This document shows positions 1 to 8,342 of a stretch of DNA of 64,000 bases, piece by piece. The stretch's first letter is position 1, and every line of letters starts with the position of its first letter. Source of the DNA: Spongiactinospora rosea (GTDB lineage: Bacteria > Actinomycetota > Actinomycetes > Streptosporangiales > Streptosporangiaceae); contig NZ_QMEY01000012.1 in assembly GCF_003315795.1 (NCBI RefSeq), positions 124,001 through 188,000 on the forward strand, written 5' to 3'. Below the pieces are notes generated by a model that ran no database searches, was not told the DNA's origin, and worked only from the letters and a program-made list of their open reading frames with translations. Made by a program: the position numbers and the translations under genes.

Positions 1-502
1 GTTCGTAGACCGTGTCGGCGTACAGGCGGGCGACTTCGGGGGCCTTGGCGTTGCCGTACTTCGCGACCGCCGTGTACCAGCGACCGGCGTCCTTGCGGGC
101 GGCGGCGTTCAGGCCCGCCTGGTCGGCGTACGAGCGGAGCACGGCCGCGCCGCCGCGGATGTTGACGGCGGTGTCCGCGCGCAGCGCGGCCACGGGCTCG
201 CCGGTGAGTTCGGCGGCGCGTTCGAGGGTGTGCGCGGCCGGGCTGCCGACCAGGTGCATGACGCCGTAACCGCCGCTCGCGCTGGGCTTGCCGCCGTGGC
301 CGTCGAAGTGCGTCTCGGCGTACGCGACCGCGGCCAGCAGGTCGCGCGGCACGTCATGGGCGGCCGCCGCCTCGGCGAACGCGCCCGGGAGCGGATCGGC
401 GGAAGCGGAGGCGGAAGCGGAGGCGGAAGCGGAGGCGGCCGGCGGGAACACGGCGAGCGCCACGAACACCGCGGCGACTAATCGGGGCAGGGCGAAAGTC
501 AT
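1..502 (-). CDS. Secreted cell-wall amidase/lytic hydrolase, N-terminal part (runs off window)
   Basis: The gene reads leftward and leaves the window, so only about 167 N-terminal residues are present. It starts at an ATG (502-500) behind a GGAGGAG ribosome site. A signal peptide of about 25 residues (MTFALPRLVAAVFVALAVF, then PPAASA) is followed by a Ser-Ala repeat. A helical domain comes next, with HDVPRDLLAAVAYAETHFDGHGG and SGGYGVMHLV segments. This layout matches the N-terminus of the large secreted N-acetylmuramoyl-L-alanine amidases of actinomycetes, where an SLT-like region precedes the amidase domain. It probably acts on peptidoglycan outside the membrane. The catalytic domain lies beyond the window, so the enzyme class is inferred from the N-terminus alone. 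Confidence 0.6.
   Translation of the reverse strand, partial: MTFALPRLVAAVFVALAVFPPAASASASASASASADPLPGAFAEAAAAHDVPRDLLAAVAYAETHFDGHGGKPSASGGYGVMHLVGSPAAHTLERAAELTGEPVAALRADTAVNIRGGAAVLRSYADQAGLNAAARKDAGRWYTAVAKYGNAKAPEVARLYADTVYE
399..434. repeat. Three perfect 12-bp tandem repeats coding a Ser-Ala tract
   Basis: Three exact copies of GCGGAAGCGGAG lie within the cell-wall hydrolase gene. On the minus strand they encode an alternating Ala-Ser tract just after the signal peptide. The unit is in frame, so copy-number change by slippage would alter only linker length. Confidence 0.8.
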
Positions 503-602
503 GAATGCTCCTCCATCGGGGGGCCGACGGCGAGCACAGTAGCGGCTTTTCATGACTCGTGGTGATAAATAACTTAACTGAGTGGTTAGTGGAAAATTTC
601 CT

Positions 603-1073
603 TCAGGCCAACCGCTCGCGTACCGCCGCGCGGTCGACGCCCAGCCGGCCGATCAGCGCGGCGGCCGGGTCGGGCGGCTCGCAGGACAGCAGCGCCAGCA
701 GCAGGTGGCCGGGCGCGGTCCGCCGGGTCCGCACGGTCGTCGCCTTCACCGCCTGGCGCAGCGCGTCGAGCGCGGCCGAGGTGATCGAGGCCGGCCGCAG
801 CCGGGGGTGCCTGGGCGGCGCGGGCGGGTGGTCCAGCAGCTCGCCGAGGTCGCCCACCTCGATGCCCAGGGCTCGCAGCGCCGCCCGATCGAGGTCGTCG
901 AGCCCCGCGCGGGCCGTCGCCAGGTCCACGCCGAACGCCCGCGCCGCGCCTGGTTCGTGCAGCAGCCCGAGCAGCAGGTGCTCGGTGCTCAACCGGCGGT
1001 CGCCGCGCCGCCTGGCCTCCTCCCGCGCGGCGTCGACCACCACGGCGAACGGGCTGTTGGATCGTCCCAGCAT
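603..1073 (-). CDS. Clp N-terminal (ClpR) domain protein
   Basis: About 156 residues made of two Clp-N repeats: SPFAVVVDAAREEARRRG...LSTEHLLLGLLHEPGAARA and a second copy around SAALDALRQAV...GHLLLALLSCE. These repeats form the adaptor- and substrate-binding cap of ClpA/ClpC. No AAA+ domain follows, so this is a stand-alone Clp-N protein, possibly an adaptor or ligand-sensing partner rather than a chaperone. ATG 1073 is preferred over GTG 1082 because GTGAGG sits 8 nt upstream of it. The gene lies directly after the small HTH gene (stop 1084) and is almost certainly co-transcribed with it. Its substrate is unknown. Confidence 0.75.
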   Translation of the reverse strand: MLGRSNSPFAVVVDAAREEARRRGDRRLSTEHLLLGLLHEPGAARAFGVDLATARAGLDDLDRAALRALGIEVGDLGELLDHPPAPPRHPRLRPASITSAALDALRQAVKATTVRTRRTAPGHLLLALLSCEPPDPAAALIGRLGVDRAAVRERLA

Positions 1074-1083
1074 GCCGGGCACC

Positions 1084-1287
1084 TCACTTTCCGTACTTCG
1101 CGTGCACGGACTGGCGGGACACGCCGAGCGCGTCGCCGATCTGCTCCCAGGTCCAGCCCTGCTCCCTGGCCGCCGCGACGGAAAGCGCCTCGACTCGCTC
1201 GGCCAGCCGGTGCAGCGCGGTCACCGCGCGCAGCGAGACCGCCGGGTCGCCGGACCTGATGCTCTCGGAGATCCGCTCGATGTCCAC
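1084..1287 (-). CDS. Small helix-turn-helix regulator
   Basis: A 67-residue protein with a C-terminal HTH (AAREQGWTWEQIGDALGVSRQSVHAKYGK). The N-terminal half is one helix with no effector domain. The GTG start at 1287 lies 6 nt beyond a TAGCCT -10 box (minus strand, 1299-1294), so the mRNA is probably leaderless. It is coupled to the Clp-N gene and divergent from the flavin monooxygenase. The perfect palindrome at 1291-1334 is its likely binding site, which would make it both autoregulator and repressor of the monooxygenase. That role is inferred from arrangement only. Confidence 0.75.
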   Translation of the reverse strand: MDIERISESIRSGDPAVSLRAVTALHRLAERVEALSVAAAREQGWTWEQIGDALGVSRQSVHAKYGK

Positions 1288-1290
1288 GCT

Positions 1291-1334
1291 GTCAGGCTAG
1301 GTTGACAAGGCCCGATTTGTCAACCTAGCCTGAC
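1291..1334. promoter_or_regulatory. Perfect palindromic overlapping divergent promoters/operator
   Basis: Two exact 18-bp inverted arms (1291-1308 and 1317-1334; arm GTCAGGCTAGGTTGACAA) are separated by 8 bp. Each arm carries a -35 (TTGACA) for one direction and a -10 (TAGCCT) for the other. Rightward: TTGACA 1302-1307, 18-bp spacer, TAGCCT 1326-1331. Leftward: the mirror image, with the -10 6 nt from the GTG at 1287. RNA polymerase cannot occupy both directions at once, and a dimer on the palindrome would block both. Confidence 0.85.
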
Positions 1335-1361
1335 AGCCCCTCACCGATCTGGAGGCGAACC

Positions 1362-2927
1362 ATGGACACCGATGTCGTGATCGTCGGCGCCGGGCCGACC
1401 GGGCTGCTGCTGGCCTGCGAACTCCGGCTGGCCGGCGTACGTCCGATCGTGCTGGAACGGCGGCCCGAGCCGTCGGACGCCCCCAAGGCCAACGGGCTGG
1501 GCGGCCAGATCGTCCGCCTGCTCGACCACCGCGGACTGCTCGCGCCGGTGCGCGAGGGCAGCCCGTACGCCGGGCCGGTGCCGACGTACCCCTTCGCCCA
1601 CATCCCGCTGGAGCTGTCCCGGCTCGGCGATGACCTCCCGCTGGACGTGGTGCTGATCCAGCAGCCCCGCCTGGAACGGGTGCTCGCCGACCGCGCCGCC
1701 GCGCTGGACACCGAGATCAGGCGCGGCCACCGGATGACCGCCCTGTCCCAGGACGGCGAGGCCGTCACCCTGACCGTGGACGGCCCCGACGGGACGTACC
1801 GGCTGCGCGCCCGCTACGCCGTCGGCTGCGACGGCGCGAACAGCCCGGTGCGCAGGCTGGGCGGGATCGGCTTCCCCGGCACCACCGATCCGGGCGTGGT
1901 ACTGCTCGGCCACTTCCGGGCCACCGAGGCCACCGGCGACCTCTACGAGGCCCCCGACATCGAGGTGCCCGGCCACGGCAGGCTCCAGTCCGGCTGGAAC
2001 CGCACCCCGCGCGGGCGGGTCATCGTCACCTCGCTGCATCCCGGCGTCCACATGGCCGCCGTCCGGGAGAACGACCCGCCTCCCGGCGCGTACGACGACG
2101 ACGCGCCGGTGACGTTCGCCGACGTCCAGGCCGCCATGACCCGGGTGCTCGGCGGCCCGGTGCCGCTGGGCGAGCCGATCTGGCTGTCCCGCACGACCAC
2201 CCAGGCGCGGATGGCCGAGCCGTTCGTGGCCGGGCGGGTGCTGCTGGCCGGGGACGCCGCGCACCTGTTCCCGGCGGGCGGCGCGGCGCTCAACGCGGGC
2301 ATGACCGACGCGCTGAACCTTGGCTGGAAGCTGGCCGCCACCCTGCGCGGCGGCGCGCCGGAGGGACTGCTCGCCTCCTACGCCACCGAGCGCGGGCACG
2401 CCGCCGAGCGGACCTTGCTCCAGACCCGCGCGCAGGCCGAGCTGGAGCGCCTGGAGGAGGTGGCCGACGCCGCGATACCCAGGCTGCTGGCCGAGCTGCT
2501 GACGTACGAGCATCCGCTGCGGCACGTGGCCGAGCTGATGAGCGGGGCGGACGCGCGTTACGCGATGACCGGCGCGGACCCGCACCCGCTGGCCGGGCGG
2601 GTGGTGCCCGACCTGCGGCTGACCCTGCCCGCCGAGGGGGAACGCGGGGTCGCCGAGCTGATGCGGGCCGCCCGCCCGGTGCTGCTCGACCTGGCGGGCG
2701 ACGCGGAGCTGCGGCAGGCCGCCGGTCCATGGCGGGACCGGGTGGACCTCGTCACGGCCGGATGCGCACGGCCGCCGGCGCGTGCCGTGCTGATCCGGCC
2801 GGACGGCTACGTGGCCTGGGCGGGCGACACGCCGGACGGGCTGCCGGAGGCGCTGGCGGCGTGGTTCGGTACGACGGGCGAGATGGTCACGGCGACGCCG
2901 GGACCGCCCGCGCGCCCAGCGCGGTGA
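1362..2927 (+). CDS. FAD-dependent aromatic monooxygenase (rifampicin monooxygenase/PheA-TfdB type)
   Basis: A 521-residue class A flavoprotein monooxygenase. The Rossmann GxGxxG is at residues 9-14 (GAGPTG), the DG motif GCDGANS at 155-161 and the GD motif AGDAAH at about 296-301, followed by NAGMTDALNLGWKLA. The C-terminal thioredoxin-like domain (AVLIRPDGYVAWAGD) is complete. Family members hydroxylate phenolic or polyketide substrates using NAD(P)H and O2, and some inactivate rifampicin. The substrate cannot be read from the sequence. The gene has a strong GGAGG site and is driven by the palindromic promoter shared with the HTH/Clp-N genes, so it is probably induced on demand. Its 3' end overlaps the convergent membrane-protein gene by 41 bp. 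Confidence 0.85.
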   Translation: MDTDVVIVGAGPTGLLLACELRLAGVRPIVLERRPEPSDAPKANGLGGQIVRLLDHRGLLAPVREGSPYAGPVPTYPFAHIPLELSRLGDDLPLDVVLIQQPRLERVLADRAAALDTEIRRGHRMTALSQDGEAVTLTVDGPDGTYRLRARYAVGCDGANSPVRRLGGIGFPGTTDPGVVLLGHFRATEATGDLYEAPDIEVPGHGRLQSGWNRTPRGRVIVTSLHPGVHMAAVRENDPPPGAYDDDAPVTFADVQAAMTRVLGGPVPLGEPIWLSRTTTQARMAEPFVAGRVLLAGDAAHLFPAGGAALNAGMTDALNLGWKLAATLRGGAPEGLLASYATERGHAAERTLLQTRAQAELERLEEVADAAIPRLLAELLTYEHPLRHVAELMSGADARYAMTGADPHPLAGRVVPDLRLTLPAEGERGVAELMRAARPVLLDLAGDAELRQAAGPWRDRVDLVTAGCARPPARAVLIRPDGYVAWAGDTPDGLPEALAAWFGTTGEMVTATPGPPARPAR

Positions 2928-3843
2928 GCGCGGCCGCGCCCAGCGTGAGCGCCACGCACTGGCCGATCTGTGTGGCGGTCATGGTCTGGGTGATCGCATC
3001 GCTGCCCTGGGTCAGCAGGACAGGGATCCGGGCGATCAGCAGGGGCACGGCCAGAATGGCCAGCGCCAGCGGCTGGAAGGGAGACCGGCCCGCCCCGCGC
3101 ACGAAATGGACGGCCATGGCCCCGAGCAGCCCAAGGCAGGCCAGGCCCACCGGGTCGAGCCACGGCCAGAGAAGCCCCCACTGCGGCAGGTTGAACTGCC
3201 TGGGGAACCACACCGCGCTGCTCCCCGTCAGCGCCCAGATCAGCAGGCCGGGCACGATGGGCAGTGCGGCCGGCGCCCATCGCGGCCTTGGGCTGGGAGT
3301 GTCGCGGTGGAACCCGGCGACGAGGGCCAGCACCGGCAGCGCGTGGAGCGGGAGGAAGAAGGCCAAGGTGATCGGGTCGTGCCACGTGAGGGCCAGGAGC
3401 AGGGCCAGCGCGACCCCCGCGAGCACCTTGGCGGGACCGGCCCAGCCTCGGACCAGCAGCACGGCATAGGCGGCGAACCACAACAGACCGCCCGCCAAGA
3501 CCATGGCGTTGGACCGTGGGCCAGGGCCGTACTGGAAGAACTCGGCGACGCCCTCGACGCCCATCATCGCGTGGTAGAACAGCCCGAGCACCGCCACCTG
3601 CCTGACCACCCGCCCCCAGAGCAGATAGCGGGGCGGCGCCCCCGGCCCGCCCAGGCGGACCCGGACGCCGAGCGTGGCCACGCTGGCGATCTCCGACCAG
3701 CGCGGCCGGGCGTTGTCCTCGTCGGACTGACCGGCGGAGCCTTCGAGGAAGGCGGCCACCATCTCCTCCTCGCGCTCGGCGCGGTAGGCGTGCGGCAGCA
3801 GCAGGCGGAGCGTCAGCCGGTAGCGGTCTTCGAGCAGGCTCAT
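2887..3843 (-). CDS. Polytopic membrane protein of the PadR operon
   Basis: 318 residues with about eight hydrophobic segments after a short cytoplasmic N-terminus (MSLLEDRYRLTLRLLLPHAYRAEREEEMVAAFLE). It starts at ATG 3843, overlapping the PadR stop by ATGA, so the two are translationally coupled. The N-terminal region resembles actinobacterial membrane proteins paired with PadR repressors, whose function is unknown. No catalytic or transporter signature was seen. The PadR pairing suggests a response to small molecules or envelope stress, but this is inference. Confidence 0.75.
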   Translation of the reverse strand: MSLLEDRYRLTLRLLLPHAYRAEREEEMVAAFLEGSAGQSDEDNARPRWSEIASVATLGVRVRLGGPGAPPRYLLWGRVVRQVAVLGLFYHAMMGVEGVAEFFQYGPGPRSNAMVLAGGLLWFAAYAVLLVRGWAGPAKVLAGVALALLLALTWHDPITLAFFLPLHALPVLALVAGFHRDTPSPRPRWAPAALPIVPGLLIWALTGSSAVWFPRQFNLPQWGLLWPWLDPVGLACLGLLGAMAVHFVRGAGRSPFQPLALAILAVPLLIARIPVLLTQGSDAITQTMTATQIGQCVALTLGAAALTALGARAVPASP

Positions 3844-4178
3844 GCCGTCCCCCACGCCTGGTGGCCCCGCAGCCGGGCGCGGGCGGCCTCGGCGTGCCCG
3901 GCCAGCCGGGCCGCCTCGGCGGCGAGGGCGGCGGCGCCGGGCTCGGTGATCCGGTAGTAGCGGCGCAGCCGGCCCTGCTGTACTTCTTCGCGCTCGAACT
4001 CGACCAGCCCCTCGGCCGTCAGCCGGTCGAGCACGCCGTACAGCGTGCCGATCTTCAGCTGCACCCGGCCGTCGGAAAGCTCCTCGACCTCGCGCACGAT
4101 GCCGTAGCCGTGCCGGGGCTCGCCGACCAGCGCGGTCAGAACCAGGAACGCCGGTTCGGTCATCGCTCTGCGATCCAT
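3840..4178 (-). CDS. PadR-family transcriptional regulator
   Basis: About 112 residues with a winged-helix PadR domain: FLVLTALVGEPRHGYGIVREVEEL, LKIGTLYGVLDRLTAEGLVEFE, RLRRYYRITEPGAAAL. The C-terminal helix is short, as in the small PadR-s1 subclass. A GTG at 4187 is also in frame. ATG 4178 is preferred because a TATAGT -10 box (4191-4186) ends 7 nt upstream, which predicts a leaderless mRNA starting at that ATG. It forms an operon with the downstream membrane protein through an ATGA overlap and very likely represses both. Confidence 0.88.
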   Translation of the reverse strand: MDRRAMTEPAFLVLTALVGEPRHGYGIVREVEELSDGRVQLKIGTLYGVLDRLTAEGLVEFEREEVQQGRLRRYYRITEPGAAALAAEAARLAGHAEAARARLRGHQAWGTA

Positions 4179-4185
4179 GAGGGTC

Positions 4186-4210
4186 ACTATATCTTGGCAA
4201 GCAGGATATC
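4186..4210 (-). promoter_or_regulatory. PadR promoter and probable operator
   Basis: TATATC (4188-4193) and GATATC (4205-4210) form an ATATC-N11-GATAT inverted repeat, the layout expected for a PadR dimer. The minus-strand -10 TATAGT (4191-4186) overlaps one half-site, so binding would occlude RNA polymerase. Confidence 0.6.
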
Positions 4211-4246
4211 GTGAGCCCCCAGGCGAGCTTGACAGCGCGCATGACG

Positions 4247-4275
4247 AAGGGGCCCGGCCGATGGCCGGGCCCCTT
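4247..4275 (-). terminator. Rho-independent-type terminator of the protease gene
   Basis: AAGGGGCCCGGCC and GGCCGGGCCCCTT form a perfect 13-bp stem with loop GAT, 26 bp past the protease stop. There is no long U tract, as is usual in high-GC actinomycetes. Confidence 0.7.
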
Positions 4276-4300
4276 CAGCGCGCCAAAGCGCGCAATCCCT

Positions 4301-5365
4301 TTACCTGACCCAGGGCAGCTTGCCCGTCCACAGGTTGGAGGCGTAGCGATAGATCGCGGCGGTCTCGCCGTCGAAGTAGGGGCTGGAGATGCGGTCGTAG
4401 CGGTTGTTGGCGTCGGTGTCGAGCGCGAGGCTCACCACACCGTTGATGTAGCCGACCCGCTTGCTGCTGCTGTACTGCTGGATGAACGGGCCGCCGGAGG
4501 AGCCGGGCGTGAAGGCGCACTTCACCGCGACGCCCTCGTCGACCTTGTACTTCGGCACGGCCGGACCCGGGTAGGTCTTGCCGTAGCAGTACTTCATCGT
4601 CTCGCCGCTGTACGGGCGGTCGCCGTCGGGGTGCGACGCGGTCGGGTAGCCGAACAGGTAGACGTTCTTGCCCACCGGCTGGTTCCAGGCGAAGCCCTGG
4701 CCGCCCACCTGGTCGCTGAGCCGGCCGACGTCCTCCCAGCCGCGACGACCCGGCTTCACGCCGTTGTAGACGTTGACGAACGCGTAGTCGCGGTCGTAGT
4801 CCTCGAAGTTGGCGAAGTCGTAGTGGGTGTGGAACTTCGCGCCCACGTAGATGCCCCAGTTGGCCTTGCCCTCGTGGTAGCCGGGGACGAAGACGAACTT
4901 GTCCACGGCCTGGTTGCTGTCGGTGTCGTACACGCAGTGGCCGGCGGTGGCGACCAGGTTGGCGTACTTCGACTCGATGGCCGAGGCCGAGCAGTAGTAG
5001 AGCTGCCCGCCGACCGCGAAGAAGACCCGTCCCACGGTGGTGGGGAGGTTGACGTTCTTGGAGCGGCCCGCGGAGCGGTTGCCCGCGTCGGGGGCGATCA
5101 TCCCGGGCGAGCCGTCGGCGCCGGCCTTGCGGGAGGTCTTGAACTTACCGGAGGCGTCGGAGTCCTCCGTGTAGTGCTGGGCCGCCTTGAGGCGGGAGGA
5201 CGTCCAGAACTTCGCCACCGACTGCGCGGCCTTGGCGGAGGACAGCGTCACGGACTTGCGGCCGGGCTTCGCCTCTGCCGTGGTGGCGAGCGACGCGCCG
5301 ACCACGGTCGTGGCGAGCAGTGCGCCTCCGAGGGGGAGGGCCAGGCGCTTGGCTCGGGTGTTCAA
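4301..5365 (-). CDS. Secreted trypsin-like (S1) serine protease
   Basis: 354 residues. The signal peptide ends around residue 32 (ATTAEA) and a pro-region of about 80 residues follows. The S1 catalytic domain has His143 in TAGHC, Asp193 in YDRDYAF and Ser290 in PGSSGGP. Cys125/Cys144 and Cys260/Cys283 could form the usual disulfides. The motif is GSSGG rather than GDSGG, which is common in actinobacterial secreted peptidases of the V8/S1 type. It is likely exported by Sec, cleaved on activation and used on extracellular protein. The gene is monocistronic, with a strong terminator downstream. Confidence 0.85.
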   Translation of the reverse strand: MNTRAKRLALPLGGALLATTVVGASLATTAEAKPGRKSVTLSSAKAAQSVAKFWTSSRLKAAQHYTEDSDASGKFKTSRKAGADGSPGMIAPDAGNRSAGRSKNVNLPTTVGRVFFAVGGQLYYCSASAIESKYANLVATAGHCVYDTDSNQAVDKFVFVPGYHEGKANWGIYVGAKFHTHYDFANFEDYDRDYAFVNVYNGVKPGRRGWEDVGRLSDQVGGQGFAWNQPVGKNVYLFGYPTASHPDGDRPYSGETMKYCYGKTYPGPAVPKYKVDEGVAVKCAFTPGSSGGPFIQQYSSSKRVGYINGVVSLALDTDANNRYDRISSPYFDGETAAIYRYASNLWTGKLPWVR

Positions 5366-5821
5366 TCTTGCTCCTTCTCACATCGTCTACGGCGGACGTG
5401 GGTCAGGTCTCCTTGCGCCACGCACCGGTCGAACGTCAGGTCATGGAATGTCAAAGACAGTCCATGGCCACGGTCAAGAGACACAAGAGAAGACCGTAGC
5501 CAGATGGATGGGAGCTATGGGGCATAAGTTGTACGCGCCCCCAGACCGTTACTGGTCCGTTACATTTCCCGGTAAACCTTTCAAAGATCCACAAGGCAAC
5601 CTATACCGGAACTCAACCGCTAAATCACCGTCTGTCACCATGAGGGTGCCTCACGTTCGACTGACAGTAATGACAATTTGTGGCGGACCGATTTACCGTG
5701 CCGTTGTCAACTCAAGGACTCCGCGGGGCGGGCGGCGCCCCCGCCGCCGTACGGACCGCACAAAGTTTGATCTGCGCGGCTTGTGCGGATCCGGCATTGG
5801 CCGGAGGCCGGGCGCCGACCG
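5366..5821. other. Divergent intergenic region, protease/bioB
   Basis: About 456 bp, noticeably less GC-rich than its flanks between 5500 and 5710. It must hold the promoters of the protease (leftward) and bioB (rightward). A 9-bp palindrome GTTGTCAAC lies at 5703-5711, 110 bp before bioB. No convincing -35/-10 pair, riboswitch or known biotin-regulator box was identified, and no ORF with coding character was seen. Confidence 0.5.
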
Positions 5822-6970
5822 ATGATCGAACCCATGGACCTGTTGAACACGCTCGTGGACAAGGGACTTCGCTGCGAACCGCCGACCCGGGAGGAGGCGC
5901 TGGCCCTCCTCGCCACCACCGACGACGAACTGCTCGACGTGGTGGCCGCGGCCGGAAAGGTCCGGCGGCGCTGGTTCGGCCGCCGGGTCAAGCTCAACTA
6001 TCTGGTCAACCTCAAGTCGGGCCTGTGCCCCGAGGACTGCTCCTACTGCTCGCAGCGGCTCGGCTCCAAGGCCGACGTGCTCACCTACACCTGGCTGAAG
6101 CCGGACGAGGCCGCCGACGCCGCGCACGCCGGGGTGGCCGGTGGGGCCAAGCGGGTGTGCCTGGTGGCCAGCGGGCGCGGGCCGACCGACCGTGACGTGG
6201 AACGGGTCGCCGCCACCATCGCCGCGATCAAGGACAAGAACGAGGACGTCGAGATCTGCGCCTGCCTGGGCTTCCTGTCCGAACGGCAGGCCGAGCGGCT
6301 GCGCGAGGCCGGGGCGCACGCCTACAACCACAACCTCAACACCTCCGAGCAGACCTACGCCGACATCTGCACCACCCACGGCTTCGACGACCGGGTGGAC
6401 ACCGTGCGCAAGGCCAAGCACGCGGGCCTTTCCGCCTGCTCGGGCCTGATCGCCGGGATGGGCGAGAGCGACGCCGACCTGGTGGACGTGATCTTCGCGC
6501 TGCGCGAGCTGGACGTCGACTCGGTGCCGGTCAACTTCCTGATCCCGTTCGAGGGCACGCCGCTCAGCGGGCAGTGGCACCTGACCCCGCAGCACTGCCT
6601 GCGCATCCTGGCGCTGGCCCGGTTCGTCTGCCCCGACGTCGAGGTACGGCTGTCGGGCGGCCGGGAGATCCACCTGCGCTCCCTCCAGCCGCTCGCGCTG
6701 CACATCGTCAACTCGATCTTCCTGGGCGACTACCTGACCAGCGAGGGCCAGGCGGGCAAGACCGACCTGGAGATGATCGCCGACGCGGGCTTCGAGGTGG
6801 AGGAGGCCGGTGCGACCACGCTGCCCGAGCACCGCACGGACGCCACGGCCATCCCCGGCGCCCCGCACACCAGGGGCAGCACGGGCAGCACGGCCGAACC
6901 CACGAGCCGGGCCGACCTGGTGGCGGTACGGCGGCGCGGCGCCGGAACGGACCTGCCGCCCAATGCGTGA
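5822..6970 (+). CDS. bioB: Biotin synthase
   Basis: A radical-SAM enzyme that inserts sulfur into dethiobiotin, the last step of biotin synthesis. The SAM-cluster motif CPEDCSYC gives Cys69, Cys73 and Cys76. The auxiliary cluster ligands are present: cysteines in VCLVAS, EICACLG and [13 protein letters not shown], and the arginine in VRLSGGRE. At 382 residues it is longer than E. coli BioB because of a low-complexity tail of about 45 residues rich in Thr, Gly and Ser. The start is ATG 5822, with GGAGG 14 nt upstream; ATG 5834 is also possible. It overlaps bioA by 8 bp, so the two are co-translated. Confidence 0.95.
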   Translation: MIEPMDLLNTLVDKGLRCEPPTREEALALLATTDDELLDVVAAAGKVRRRWFGRRVKLNYLVNLKSGLCPEDCSYCSQRLGSKADVLTYTWLKPDEAADAAHAGVAGGAKRVCLVASGRGPTDRDVERVAATIAAIKDKNEDVEICACLGFLSERQAERLREAGAHAYNHNLNTSEQTYADICTTHGFDDRVDTVRKAKHAGLSACSGLIAGMGESDADLVDVIFALRELDVDSVPVNFLIPFEGTPLSGQWHLTPQHCLRILALARFVCPDVEVRLSGGREIHLRSLQPLALHIVNSIFLGDYLTSEGQAGKTDLEMIADAGFEVEEAGATTLPEHRTDATAIPGAPHTRGSTGSTAEPTSRADLVAVRRRGAGTDLPPNA

Positions 6971-8261
6971 CCGCACCCGCGACCTGCTCGAACTCGACCG
7001 GACGCACGTCTGGCACCCCTACGCCCCGATGCCCGGCAGGCACACGCCGCTGCTCATCGACTCGGCCGAGGGCGTCCGGCTGCGGCCCGCCGAACCGGTC
7101 GAGGGGCACACCGAACTGGTGGACGCCATGTCCTCCTGGTGGAGCGCCATCCACGGATACCGGCACCCGGTGCTCGACGCCGCGGTACGCGACCAGCTCG
7201 GGCGGATGAGCCACGTGATGTTCGGCGGGCTCACCCACGAGCCCGCCGTGCGGCTGGCCGAAACCCTGGTGGACATCACCCCCGAGCCGCTGCGGCACGT
7301 CTTCCTGACCGACTCCGGCTCGGTCTCGGTCGAAGTGGCGGCCAAGATGTGCCTGCAGTACCAGCGCTCGCTCGGCCGGCCCGGCAGGCACCGGCTGATG
7401 ACCTGGCGCGGCGGCTACCACGGCGACACCTTCCACCCCATGTCGGTCTGCGACCCCGACGGCGGGATGCACAGTCTGTGGACCGGCGTGCTGCCCCGGC
7501 AGGTCTTCGCCGACGTCCCGCCCGCCGGGTTCGAGGCCGAGCCCGACCCCGGGTACGTCGCCCACCTGGCCGACCTGATCGAACGGCACGCGCACGAGCT
7601 GGCCGCCGTCATCGTCGAGCCGGTCGTCCAGAACGCCGGGGGCATGCGCTTCCACTCCCCCGGCTACCTGCGCGTGCTGCGCCGGCTCTGCGACGAGCAC
7701 GGCGTGCTGCTGGTCTTCGACGAGATCGCCACCGGCTTCGGCCGGACCGGCGAGCTGTTCGCCGCGGACCACGCGGGGGTCTCGCCCGACGTGATGTGCG
7801 TCGGCAAGGCCCTGACCGGGGGCTACCTCACCATGGCGGCGGCCCTTTGCACCCCGGAGGTGGCCGAGGTGATCGGGCGCGGGGAGTTCCCGGTGCTCGC
7901 GCACGGGCCGACGTTCATGGGCAACCCGCTGTCGGCCGCCGTCGCCAACGCCTCGCTCGGGCTGCTGCTCGGCCAGGACTGGCGGGCGGGGCTGCGCCGG
8001 ATCGAGACGCGGCTGCGGGCGGGCCTGGCCCCGGCCGCCAAGCTCGACAACGTCCGTGACGTGCGGGTGCTCGGCGGGATCGGGGTCGTGCAGCTCGGCC
8101 ACGAGGTGGACATGGCCGCCGCGACCAGGGCGGCGGCCCGGCACGGGGTGTGGCTGCGCCCGTTCCGGGACCTGATCTACACGATGCCGCCCTACGTCAT
8201 CGGCGACGACGATCTCGACCTGGTCGCCGCCGCCATGATCGCCGCGGCCGACGCGGGGTGA
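6963..8261 (+). CDS. bioA: Adenosylmethionine-8-amino-7-oxononanoate aminotransferase
   Basis: A 432-residue class III PLP aminotransferase making 7,8-diaminopelargonate from KAPA with SAM as amino donor. BioA landmarks are [10 protein letters not shown] near the N-terminus, [12 protein letters not shown], the substrate-pocket Tyr in [33 protein letters not shown] and the PLP lysine in [18 protein letters not shown] 6963 overlaps the end of bioB. Neither bioF nor bioD is next to the pair, so those steps must be encoded elsewhere. Confidence 0.95.
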   Translation: MRDRTRDLLELDRTHVWHPYAPMPGRHTPLLIDSAEGVRLRPAEPVEGHTELVDAMSSWWSAIHGYRHPVLDAAVRDQLGRMSHVMFGGLTHEPAVRLAETLVDITPEPLRHVFLTDSGSVSVEVAAKMCLQYQRSLGRPGRHRLMTWRGGYHGDTFHPMSVCDPDGGMHSLWTGVLPRQVFADVPPAGFEAEPDPGYVAHLADLIERHAHELAAVIVEPVVQNAGGMRFHSPGYLRVLRRLCDEHGVLLVFDEIATGFGRTGELFAADHAGVSPDVMCVGKALTGGYLTMAAALCTPEVAEVIGRGEFPVLAHGPTFMGNPLSAAVANASLGLLLGQDWRAGLRRIETRLRAGLAPAAKLDNVRDVRVLGGIGVVQLGHEVDMAAATRAAARHGVWLRPFRDLIYTMPPYVIGDDDLDLVAAAMIAAADAG

Positions 8262-8287
8262 TCGCTCGCTGATCACCTGCTGATCGT

Positions 8288-8320
8288 CCGGGGAGGGTGG
8301 GGCGGAGCCGCCCTCCCCGG
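8288..8320. terminator. Bidirectional terminator between bioA and the phosphodiesterase gene
   Basis: CCGGGGAGGG (8288-8297) pairs with CCCTCCCCGG (8311-8320) around a 13-nt loop that can itself form GGC/GCC pairs. It lies between two convergent genes. Confidence 0.7.
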
Positions 8321-8342
8321 GCTTCTCCGGCTCCTACGGCTC

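Noticed and set aside
1362-2927. Naming the monooxygenase rox (rifampicin monooxygenase)
   Set aside because: The family similarity is real but substrate cannot be told from sequence, and the link to the rpoB paralogue 50 kb away is only suggestive.
5703-5711. GTTGTCAAC as a biotin-regulator operator
   Set aside because: Too short and not matching a known actinobacterial biotin-regulator consensus.
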